DNA from: Helicobacteraceae bacterium
GTDB lineage: Bacteria > Campylobacterota > Campylobacteria > Campylobacterales > Sulfurimonadaceae
Length of the DNA: 17,016 nucleotides
Reading direction: 5' to 3'
NCBI GenBank assembly: GCA_027057185.1
Contig: JALUJE010000003.1
Coordinates: 1-17,016, forward strand
The notes under the pieces were generated by a model. The model ran no database searches, had not been told where the DNA came from, and saw only the letters and a list, made by a program, of their open reading frames with translations. A program made the translations under genes and the position numbers. Shown piece after piece: positions 6,322 through 13,717 of this stretch (within the stretch, counting starts at the first letter, position 1; each line of letters opens with the position of its first letter).

Positions 6322-7950
6322 ATGGTAGATGTCCTTATAATCGGTGCCGGTGGTGCCGCACTCAGCGCGGCACTGAAAGCAAAAGAGTCCGGTGCACGTG
6401 TTCAGGTCTTATCCAAAAGTTATCCGACTCGTGCCCAAACGTGTATGGCACAAGGGGGAATTAATGCCGCTTTGGCTCACAGTGATGCCGATACAGTTGC
6501 GTTACATGTTCAGGACACCCTGAAGTCGGCACAGGGGTTGGCATCACCGGAGGCCGTGGAATTTATGTGTCATGAGGCACCAAACGCATTGGCATGGCTT
6601 GATAGCATTGGTGTGCCCTTTAGCAGGAATGCCAACGCTCAGATTGCGCAACGCCGTCTGGGTGGTGCTTCAAACGTGCGTGCCTGTTATGCCCAAGACT
6701 ATACCGGGTTAAAAATTCTCCATACCCTTTATGATCAGTGCAATCGCCATAACATTGAGTTTTTGAACGAGCGTTTTTTGCTGAATATTCTGACACAAAA
6801 AGTTACTGACGAACCATGCTGTGTTAGCGGTGTTACGGCATTGAACCTGCGTACGGGTGACGTGGAGGCGTATGAGGCACGCAGTGTGATTATTGCGACG
6901 GGAGGATATAGCCGTATTTATCATAATCATGCTACCAATGCGACCGGCTCTACCGGTGATGGTATTGCCGCTGCGCTGCGTGCGGGTGCGCGATTGAGTG
7001 ATATGGAGTTTATTCAGTTTCACCCTACGGCACTGCACCGCTCTTCGGTACTAATTTCTGAGAGTGCCCGGGGGGCGGGAGGATATCTTCTCAATGCAGA
7101 TCATGAACGGTTCACCGATGAGTTGGCTCCGCGAGATGTGGTTTCTCGTGAGATTTTAAAAGAGCTGGAGCGAAGCGGCGCGGTCTATCTGGATATTCGC
7201 CATTTGGGTGAAGCCTTTATTGACGAACAGTTGCCGCAGGAGCGAAAATTGGCACAACAGTATGAGAATGTTGATCCGGTCTATGAGTTGATACCGATTA
7301 AGCCGGCAGCACATTATTGTATGGGTGGTATTGAAGTTGATGCGATGTCACAAACCGCTGTTAGCGGACTCTATGCCTGTGGTGAATGTGCCAATCATAA
7401 TGTCCACGGTGCTAACCGTTTGGGTGGCAATTCTCTTTTAGAACTGATTGTTTTTGGGCAGAGCGCCGGCGAACAGGCTGCACAACATGCGCAAAAGCAT
7501 CAAAATACATGTAATTATGAAGCGCAACTACAGCAAGATAGGCGTTTTATAGAGGGAATCAAGTATTTTACCAATCAGATTGATTTCTATGAAAAGTATC
7601 GTTTTATGGGGAATATTTTTTATAACAATGCGGCAATCATCCGTGATGATATGGGACTCAAAGCCGTATTGGCTGCGGTGCGACAATTACAAAAAGAGTT
7701 GCCGTTTATGGGACCTAAAGATAAGTCTGCCACCTACAATACCAATCTGGTAGAATTTATTGAATTTGGCAATATGGTTGAACTGGCTGAGGTCGTGCTA
7801 GTGAGTGCCATCAGTCGCAAGGAGAGTCGGGGTGCACATTTTCGAAGTGATGCTCCGCAGCGAGATGATACACGTTTTGGTGCTCATACCATCGCATGGA
7901 AAGAGGACGGTGTGTTGTGTCTAGATTTTATTAAAGGGGTGAGAGAATGA
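6322..7950 (+). CDS. sdhA: Succinate dehydrogenase/fumarate reductase flavoprotein subunit
   Basis: A 542-residue FAD flavoprotein. It has the dinucleotide fold VLIIGAGGAALSAAL at the N-terminus, QFHPTAL (H234), ISESARGAGG (E247), APRDVVSR (R271), AAHYCMGG (H331) and HGANRLGGNSLLE (R366). These correspond to the substrate-binding and proton-transfer residues of SdhA/FrdA, so it should interconvert succinate and fumarate. At the site where SdhA/FrdA attach FAD covalently through His, this protein has Q39 (TRAQTCMAQGG), suggesting non-covalent FAD. No Tat signal is seen, so it should be cytoplasmic, unlike the periplasmic MfrA of Wolinella. The stop overlaps sdhB by ATGA. It lies 20 bp after the M14 peptidase gene and may share its transcript. 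L-aspartate oxidase is a relative, but the iron-sulfur partner excludes it. Confidence 0.88.
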   Translation: MVDVLIIGAGGAALSAALKAKESGARVQVLSKSYPTRAQTCMAQGGINAALAHSDADTVALHVQDTLKSAQGLASPEAVEFMCHEAPNALAWLDSIGVPFSRNANAQIAQRRLGGASNVRACYAQDYTGLKILHTLYDQCNRHNIEFLNERFLLNILTQKVTDEPCCVSGVTALNLRTGDVEAYEARSVIIATGGYSRIYHNHATNATGSTGDGIAAALRAGARLSDMEFIQFHPTALHRSSVLISESARGAGGYLLNADHERFTDELAPRDVVSREILKELERSGAVYLDIRHLGEAFIDEQLPQERKLAQQYENVDPVYELIPIKPAAHYCMGGIEVDAMSQTAVSGLYACGECANHNVHGANRLGGNSLLELIVFGQSAGEQAAQHAQKHQNTCNYEAQLQQDRRFIEGIKYFTNQIDFYEKYRFMGNIFYNNAAIIRDDMGLKAVLAAVRQLQKELPFMGPKDKSATYNTNLVEFIEFGNMVELAEVVLVSAISRKESRGAHFRSDAPQRDDTRFGAHTIAWKEDGVLCLDFIKGVRE

Positions 7951-8690
7951 CCCTAGAAGTAATGCGTTATTGTCCGGCCGCTCCCAACGGTGCTCAGAAA
8001 ATCTCTTACGAGCTAGAAGATGCTCATCAGACACTTCTTGAAGCGCTTATAACGATTAAAACATCGCTTGATGCAACGCTCTCGTTTTGTTCAGATTGTC
8101 GTTCGGGCGTTTGCGGTAGTTGTGCAATGCGGGTGAATGGGGTTGAAGTGTTAGCGTGTACCTATCAGGTTTGTGATGGTGATACTATTGAGCCGCTGCG
8201 TCATATGGAGGTTATCCGGGATCTAATTGTCGATAGTGAATCTGCTCTGACATTTAATAAAAAAGCGCACGCCTATGGCAGTGTTAGCATAAAGACGCCC
8301 AAAGTAACACCAGAAGAAGAGAAAAAGAATGAGTTTCAAAGCGCTTGTATTTTATGTGCGTCATGTTATAGTGCCTGCCCGGTGTATGACGTCAACAGCA
8401 ATTTTTTAGGGCCGTTTGCTCTGACACGAAACTGGCGTTATGTGAGTGATGTCCGTGAGACGGAGGTAGAAGATAAGATTGCTACGGTGCAGCGCAACGG
8501 TATCTGGGACTGTACATTGTGTAACGAGTGTGTGCCGGTTTGTCCGGTGGGTATTGCCCCGAAGCAGGATATTGTGATGCTCCGTAGCAAAAGTGGTGTC
8601 ATGGGTTATATGGATCCGAGTTTTAGTACCAATATCGGCGGGAATTTTGGAAATGACGGAACACCGGATTTTGGAGGTCCCGCTTTTTAA
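7947..8690 (+). CDS. sdhB: Succinate dehydrogenase/fumarate reductase iron-sulfur subunit
   Basis: A 247-residue electron-transfer subunit. The N-terminal plant-type ferredoxin domain binds a [2Fe-2S] cluster through C51, C56, C59 and C71 (CRSGVCGSC, then LAC). The C-terminal domain has CILCASCYSACP (C134, C137, C140, C144) and CTLCNECVPVCP (C189, C192, C195, C199). Classical SdhB lacks a Cys at the position of C192 and holds [3Fe-4S] there; the extra Cys suggests a second [4Fe-4S], as in type E enzymes of archaea and some Campylobacterota. The tail after about 220 is Gly/Phe/Asn-rich with no known role. No membrane anchor or CCG-domain subunit (SdhE/MfrE) follows; the next gene is yajQ. Translation is coupled to sdhA. 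The quinone-reactive partner must be encoded elsewhere or be missing. Confidence 0.88.
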   Translation: MTLEVMRYCPAAPNGAQKISYELEDAHQTLLEALITIKTSLDATLSFCSDCRSGVCGSCAMRVNGVEVLACTYQVCDGDTIEPLRHMEVIRDLIVDSESALTFNKKAHAYGSVSIKTPKVTPEEEKKNEFQSACILCASCYSACPVYDVNSNFLGPFALTRNWRYVSDVRETEVEDKIATVQRNGIWDCTLCNECVPVCPVGIAPKQDIVMLRSKSGVMGYMDPSFSTNIGGNFGNDGTPDFGGPAF

Positions 8691-8711
8691 ATTTTTTAAG
8701 TTAGTCTTTGT

Positions 8712-8717
8712 TATACT
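8712..8717 (+). promoter_or_regulatory. Possible -10 of yajQ
   Basis: TATACT lies in the 48-bp gap between sdhB and yajQ, after a T-rich stretch. No good -35 is seen. It would allow yajQ to be transcribed separately from sdhAB. Confidence 0.35.
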
Positions 8718-8738
8718 CTCTCACTAAAGGGATTATTT

Positions 8739-9182
8739 ATGGCAAAAGAGCACTCACTTGATATTTCTGCAAAAATCGACAAACAGTCATTGAAAGATGC
8801 CATCAATCTGGCAGATAAAGAGGTGGCAAACCGCTATGATTTTAAGGGAACGCCTTACGAGATCAACTACAAAGAACATGACAAAGCACTGGTTTTGATT
8901 GCATCAAGCGATAATAAACTTGATGCACTTAAAGACATTGTTATTGCCAAACTGTTAAAGCGCGGGCTCTCTTCAAATGTTTTAGAAGAGCTCCGTGTTG
9001 AAGATGCCAGTGGCGGAACACGCAAAGCAACTTTTAAAGTCGTTGATTATATTGAAGCTAAAGAAGCAAAAAAAATTGTTGCAGAGATCAAGAATAAACA
9101 GATTGATGATCTTCAAAAAGTGATGCGGGCTGTAAAGTCAATGGAGTGGGATGCTCCGCTGGTTTACGACAACATGAGATAA
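8739..9182 (+). CDS. yajQ: YajQ family nucleotide-binding protein, shortened
   Basis: A 147-residue protein opening with EHSLDISAKIDKQSLKDAIN and continuing with NRYDFKGT, DIVIAKLLKRGL and IDDLQKVMRAVK, the hallmarks of YajQ (two ferredoxin-like domains, cytoplasmic). YajQ proteins bind nucleotides, and the Xanthomonas member is a c-di-GMP effector. Family members are about 160-163 residues. Here the segment after KKIVAEIKN that normally reads roughly KLKVQAxIxGxxVRVxxK is absent, and the chain passes straight to KQIDDLQKV. This is an apparent in-frame loss of about 17-19 residues that would remove one beta strand. The ribosome site CTAAAGGG precedes the ATG. The HD-GYP gene begins 3 bp after the stop, consistent with a shared c-di-GMP role. 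Whether the shortened protein folds is unknown. Confidence 0.88.
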   Translation: MAKEHSLDISAKIDKQSLKDAINLADKEVANRYDFKGTPYEINYKEHDKALVLIASSDNKLDALKDIVIAKLLKRGLSSNVLEELRVEDASGGTRKATFKVVDYIEAKEAKKIVAEIKNKQIDDLQKVMRAVKSMEWDAPLVYDNMR

Positions 9183-9185
9183 TTA

Positions 9186-10136
9186 ATGTCAAAAAAAAAG
9201 AAGTTCATCTCAATTGACAAACGCCTGTTAACTGAAGGAAAAACATTAAATTTTGAGGTCTATGAGTCTAATGAGTCCAAGAGTGCCATGACGCTGTTTT
9301 TGCAAAGTGACAGTGTACTGGATGGAACTGCTAAAATTCAGTTGCGCGAGGTGGAACAACTGTATGTTGATGAGATGGGCTATGAAGCGTATGAAAAATA
9401 TATTACGCAACATATCCAAACCATTGTCAAAGACCCGGAGTTGCCTCTTGACGACAAGGCGGCCGTATTGTATGAGAGTGCGGCGCGAATTTTAGATAAA
9501 CTCTTTCAAGACCCTGAATCGTTAGAGGCACTGCAAGAATCCAAAGAAGTGGTGAACGGCTTTATAGAAGCGGCATTGAGTGACCCCGGTGCCGTACAGT
9601 CGCTGATGAAAATAACGGCGCATGACTACTATACGCATACGCACTCGATCAATGTGAGTATTTATGCCATCTGTTTGGGGACGTATTTAGGCTTTAGTGA
9701 AACGGCATTATCCGATTTGGGGATGTCGGCACTGCTACATGATATCGGTAAGAGTCAAATTGATTATGACATTATCAATAAAAATGGAGCATTGAGTGAT
9801 GAGGAATTTGCTCAAATGAAGAATCATGCTGCTTTTGGATATGACATCGCATTACATCTGGGTATTACCGATCGAGGCATTCTCTCAGGCATCCGACATC
9901 ATCATGAGAAAATGGATGGTCACGGCTATCCTGACGGTATTGAGAAAAAGAACATTTCGCGTTTTGCCCGTATTGTTGGTGTGTGTGATGTCTTTGATGC
10001 CTTAACAACCAAACGCTCCTACAAAGACCCTTTTAGCTCTTTTGACGCTCTAGCACTGATGAAAAAGCGCATGGATACGCATCTGGATATGGATGTTGTC
10101 GATCAATTTATCATGATGTTACGAGATCGAGAGTAA
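9186..10136 (+). CDS. HD-GYP domain protein, probable c-di-GMP phosphodiesterase
   Basis: A 316-residue cytoplasmic protein. Residues 1-140 form an N-terminal region of no recognised family, without receiver, PAS or membrane segments. The HD-GYP domain (about 145-310) is complete: HTHSINV (H153), LLHDIGK (H185/D186, K189), MKNHAAFGYDI (H214), HHEKMDGHGYPDGI (239-252, including the GYP signature) and IVGVCDVFDALTTKRSYK (D268). Such domains hydrolyse c-di-GMP to pGpG or GMP at a two- or three-metal site. No clear ribosome site precedes the ATG, which lies 3 bp after the yajQ stop, so translation is probably coupled. Pairing with a possible c-di-GMP effector suggests a small signalling unit for motility or attachment; this is inference. 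Confidence 0.92.
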   Translation: MSKKKKFISIDKRLLTEGKTLNFEVYESNESKSAMTLFLQSDSVLDGTAKIQLREVEQLYVDEMGYEAYEKYITQHIQTIVKDPELPLDDKAAVLYESAARILDKLFQDPESLEALQESKEVVNGFIEAALSDPGAVQSLMKITAHDYYTHTHSINVSIYAICLGTYLGFSETALSDLGMSALLHDIGKSQIDYDIINKNGALSDEEFAQMKNHAAFGYDIALHLGITDRGILSGIRHHHEKMDGHGYPDGIEKKNISRFARIVGVCDVFDALTTKRSYKDPFSSFDALALMKKRMDTHLDMDVVDQFIMMLRDRE

Positions 10137-10165
10137 GATGATGTATGTAGCACTAAAGGAATGAA

Positions 10166-10765
10166 ATGAGTAAAATGACGGTAGCCGAGGCAGCGGCACA
10201 CTTTAATGTATCTAAAGAGGCAATTCATAATCGGATTCGTCGCGGTAGTATTGACTGTATTATTGAGAACGGCGTGAAATATGTGGTGACCGGAGAGGAA
10301 GCGACTTCTAGTAGCAAACAAGAGAGTCGTTATTATACGTACATTGAAGAAGAAAATGCCCGCCTTAAACAACGTATTGACAGCTTAGAGCACGAGACTA
10401 CAAAACTGCGTGATCAGCGTGAGCAAATGCTCATTGAAGAGCGTCAAAAGATAGAGACGATCTATAAAGAGCGGGATGAGCAGCTTAAGAGTGTTCTTCA
10501 GGTGGTTGCTACGAAATTTTTGAGTCATATGAATGTTGATGCTGTTATTGACGATGCCGTTACGGCCGAGGTGCTTGAAGAAGAGCCCTTAAATCTTGTC
10601 TCTTTGAAGGACTTTTTAAAGTTAAAACACTACAAATCAAAGAAAAAAGCAAAGCTAAAACAACGTTTCAAGAGGGTGGCTCAAGCAGACAGTCGTATCG
10701 TAGTGAAAAAAGGCAAACTGTACCTTGACCCCCAAAAGTATGACTATAGTGATCTGCTGAATTAG
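10166..10765 (+). CDS. Helix-turn-helix, coiled-coil protein of unknown function
   Basis: A 199-residue protein not confidently assigned to a family. Residues 1-50 look like a small MerR/excisionase-type HTH (TVAEAAAHFNVSKEAIHNRI, then RRGSIDCIIENGVKYVV). Residues about 58-108 are a charged coiled coil (EEENARLKQRIDSLEHETTK, then repeated E/K/R/Q heptads). The C-terminal part has a lysine-rich stretch (LKHYKSKKKAKLKQRFKR, about 152-169) and ends with KKGKLYLDPQKYDYSDLL. This suggests a dimeric DNA-binding protein, perhaps a nucleoid or replication-associated factor or a regulator of the c-di-GMP unit upstream. The ribosome site CTAAAGGA lies just before the ATG. The gene follows the HD-GYP gene by 29 bp, probably in the same operon, and ends 1 bp from the convergent helicase gene. 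Confidence 0.8.
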   Translation: MSKMTVAEAAAHFNVSKEAIHNRIRRGSIDCIIENGVKYVVTGEEATSSSKQESRYYTYIEEENARLKQRIDSLEHETTKLRDQREQMLIEERQKIETIYKERDEQLKSVLQVVATKFLSHMNVDAVIDDAVTAEVLEEEPLNLVSLKDFLKLKHYKSKKKAKLKQRFKRVAQADSRIVVKKGKLYLDPQKYDYSDLLN

Positions 10766-10766
10766 T

Positions 10767-13583
10767 TTAGCGCCGTCTACGTCGTGCTGCTGTAGATCCC
10801 CGGTTGTCTTGCTCTCGTTTTTTGAGATTTAATTTTCGAAAGCAACTCTGACAGATAGGGTAGGGAGAATTCATCGGAAGGGTTTTGGCGCACTGACGGC
10901 ATTTAGGTACAAAGTGACTCTGTTTTAAAGAGCGTTCAATAAAATGGTTCAGCGTATGACGACTCTGCATTGCTTCATGTTGGTTGAGAAAGAGTGTATC
11001 AAACCGGTAGCTTAACCAGAGGTAGAGTGAAATCTCTTTGACCATATCTTCGGCTTCGAGAAGTTCATCGCTACTTTGCGCAAAATCGTGAAGCAATACC
11101 GGTGGCTGGTAGTGTACCGGCTGTTGACGCTCAATGGCACGAATATAACGTTCATAAGCGGCAATGATGTAGGGCGATTTAAAATTTAGTGGTGCACATG
11201 CCAGATGATATTTGGCAGCTAAATCGAGATCGAAATGATCTACGATGGTGGCAGCTTCAAGCATGCCTTCTAGGTTTGCGGCTCGAAACGGACCACTGAA
11301 CTGCATGTGTTTAACAAAAAAGTTGAGAATTTCAAAGAGGGAATTTTCTTCTAAAATGGAGCCGACAAGGCGAATATGCTCTAGTGATGCCATCACGTTG
11401 AACGGTAGGGCAATAGCATTGGCATTTTGATGAAACTTTTTTTGAATAATACCTAAGACATCAGGTTTTAATGCACCGACATAACCGATGTGACTCAAAC
11501 CGTAACGACCGGCCCGACCGGAGATTTGATGAATCTCACTCGCACTGAGTTCGCGATCTTTGACGCCGTCAAACTTTTGGGCTTTGTAAAATAATATGGT
11601 GTCAATAGGAAGATTCATCCCCATAGCAATGGCATCGGTAGCAACAAGAATTTCTGTCTCTCCTTCGCGAAAGCGTCGCGCCTCTTCTCTGCGTACTTCA
11701 GGACTTAAATTTCCATAAATTACGCTCACTTCATAGTAGCGGGAGAGCTGTTGTTTAAGTTTTAAAACATCACGCCGGGAGAAGGTGATAACGGCGGTAT
11801 GGGGCTTTATCTGTGCAATTGGTGTAGCACTTTTTAACAGAGTTAACGGGTTTTTTCTACTAAAGTGACGAATCTGTAAAGGCTCATTTAAATATGCAGC
11901 AAGCTCTTCAATAGCATGAATAGTATTGTCAGAACCGGTCATAATGACCGTGCTAGCCGGAGCACCGATAATGGCATTGGCCCAGGCCCATCCGCGATCA
12001 CGATCACCAATCATTTGTACTTCATCAATGACACAGACATCGACATCGACTTCAAAGTTGAGCATCTCAATAGTGGAGCTGATATGGGTAGCATCATCAT
12101 CTAAAATTTGTTCTTCCCCGGTAATCAAGGAGGCATTAAGCCCTTGTGCTCGTAATGTCTCATACCCTTCAAGGGCTAAGAGTCGTAGCGGTGCCAAATA
12201 GTACCCGGTATGTGCTGCTTGTAATGTCTGCATTGCCTCATAGGTTTTGCCGCTATTGGTGGGACCTACATGTAAAATTAGCTGCCGTTTGAGCGTGCGT
12301 GCCGGGGGAAAGAGGTTCTTAAAGTCGCGAATGGTTCGAGCGAGGAGCTCCTGACGTTGGCGTTTGAGTAGATCTTTTTGAATGGAACGGTTGAAATCGA
12401 AGAGGACAATGCGCTTTATTTTTGCTGAGAGGGTAATGGAGTCTTTCAGATAGGGAAGCAAAAATATGTAGATTTTTTGATGCAGCTCTTCCTGACTTAG
12501 TTGTAGCAGCTCCGCTTGTTTGCGGCACTGTTCTATGATAGCATTGAGCTCAAGAAAAAAGGTCGCCGCTGCTTCTTTGGCAGCAGTATCAACGGCACGG
12601 TGGCATGTAAGTTCTTTCTCATGCCAGATGGCGTAAAGCAGGTTCTGTTTATCCAATGAGAGGTGTAACTCAAAGCCAAGAGTGTGGCTTGAGTAAGGTA
12701 GTGTTAGAGAGCTGTTTGCACTCAAAACCACCTCGTGATCAAACTGTTTTACCGAAGTAACAGAAGCATTATGACGCAGCAGTGACAGTAAGAGTGCATC
12801 ACTAAGTTCCGGAAGTGCAACCGGAGCATGTGGCGGGGTCTGTTTTAAGGCTTGAAGGATTTGTGAGGGACTGAGGTAAGTATGTGTCGGCGTCAGCGTT
12901 GCCAAAAAGGCATCTAACTCCTGCTGTTTGGATTGGGTTAGGTGCTGTTTTAGTTCAGTGATTTGAGAAATCAGCGTATCGCTCTGCTCCTCTTTTAAGT
13001 AAGTAAAAGCAAACGGCTTGGTGGTGAGTACGACAATTTTCTCAAACTGCTCATTGAAAATATGGTAGTGAAGCAGTGCATGAAATTCCAGAGCATCTTC
13101 AAGATTAAACCTGCCTTCAACGCGTTGTTCAATTAGCGTTCGCTTTTTTTCATAACGAATATGCTCAAGTTTGGCCTCCATTTTATAGCGGTTTATTTTT
13201 TTGCTGCGAACATCAATAAAGGCGTTAAAAAGCAGTGCCTCCTCTTCGGCGGTTGTATCCATCTCTTCTAAAATCGAGGCAATCTTTTCACTCCGCAGTG
13301 TCGGCTGTTCTTTAATTTTTGTAGCGGTGTAGATAGTACCGTCTGCTCGGAAAAAATCGACAATATTGGAGCGCATGTGGGTGTCGGATTCAGACCAGAT
13401 TCGACGGATACGTCGTATGAGATAGTCTCGTTCATAGTGATCGGGCATGAGTGCAATAAAGTGAAAAAGTTCACTTAACGTGGAGGTGGAAACCCGTTCA
13501 ATACCCTCATCAAACCCGTCTCCGTCAAAATAGTGTCGAATTTGCTGATTGAGTTTGAGCTGCTTTTTCTTTTTACTGCCCAT
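10767..13583 (-). CDS. SUV3-like superfamily 2 helicase with C-terminal zinc ribbon
   Basis: A 938-residue protein. The helicase core (about 433-700) has Walker A GPTNSGKT (440-447), TGEE, DEVQ box (520-523), MTGS, the motif V region VATDAIAMGMNLP and motif VI QISGRAGR (686-693). DEVQ with GPTNSGKT is typical of the SUV3 family, whose mitochondrial members unwind RNA with polynucleotide phosphorylase. After the core comes a SUV3-like helical region (about 700-880), then a zinc ribbon C895xxC898...C911xxC914 and an Arg-rich end (AARRRRR). The first 430 residues are not recognised; they are helical, charged and much longer than needed for the core. RNA remodelling or decay is the best guess, but DNA substrates cannot be excluded. 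It has its own promoter and is monocistronic. Confidence 0.88.
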   Translation of the reverse strand: MGSKKKKQLKLNQQIRHYFDGDGFDEGIERVSTSTLSELFHFIALMPDHYERDYLIRRIRRIWSESDTHMRSNIVDFFRADGTIYTATKIKEQPTLRSEKIASILEEMDTTAEEEALLFNAFIDVRSKKINRYKMEAKLEHIRYEKKRTLIEQRVEGRFNLEDALEFHALLHYHIFNEQFEKIVVLTTKPFAFTYLKEEQSDTLISQITELKQHLTQSKQQELDAFLATLTPTHTYLSPSQILQALKQTPPHAPVALPELSDALLLSLLRHNASVTSVKQFDHEVVLSANSSLTLPYSSHTLGFELHLSLDKQNLLYAIWHEKELTCHRAVDTAAKEAAATFFLELNAIIEQCRKQAELLQLSQEELHQKIYIFLLPYLKDSITLSAKIKRIVLFDFNRSIQKDLLKRQRQELLARTIRDFKNLFPPARTLKRQLILHVGPTNSGKTYEAMQTLQAAHTGYYLAPLRLLALEGYETLRAQGLNASLITGEEQILDDDATHISSTIEMLNFEVDVDVCVIDEVQMIGDRDRGWAWANAIIGAPASTVIMTGSDNTIHAIEELAAYLNEPLQIRHFSRKNPLTLLKSATPIAQIKPHTAVITFSRRDVLKLKQQLSRYYEVSVIYGNLSPEVRREEARRFREGETEILVATDAIAMGMNLPIDTILFYKAQKFDGVKDRELSASEIHQISGRAGRYGLSHIGYVGALKPDVLGIIQKKFHQNANAIALPFNVMASLEHIRLVGSILEENSLFEILNFFVKHMQFSGPFRAANLEGMLEAATIVDHFDLDLAAKYHLACAPLNFKSPYIIAAYERYIRAIERQQPVHYQPPVLLHDFAQSSDELLEAEDMVKEISLYLWLSYRFDTLFLNQHEAMQSRHTLNHFIERSLKQSHFVPKCRQCAKTLPMNSPYPICQSCFRKLNLKKREQDNRGSTAARRRRR

Positions 13584-13613
13584 GAATTGCTCTTAAAATA
13601 GTTTTGTTGTGAC

Positions 13614-13619
13614 ATTATA
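13614..13619 (-). promoter_or_regulatory. -10 of the helicase gene
   Basis: A perfect TATAAT on the minus strand, about 30 bp before the helicase ATG at 13583. No convincing -35 is seen. Confidence 0.45.
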
Positions 13620-13683
13620 ATAGACTTCTTGAAAAACTCCTAACCTTTCATCTGGCGTTATGGTTTTTTAGCGTTGATAATGA

Positions 13684-13689
13684 TATAAT
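13684..13689 (+). promoter_or_regulatory. -10 of the DUF481 gene
   Basis: A perfect TATAAT 28 bp before the ATG at 13718, with a T-rich block (about 13663-13669) near the -35 position and a CTAAAGGA ribosome site downstream. Together with the site at 13614-13619 it makes the 134-bp gap a divergent promoter region. Confidence 0.5.
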
Positions 13690-13717
13690 CACGAGATTAT
13701 GTCACTAAAGGAATATT

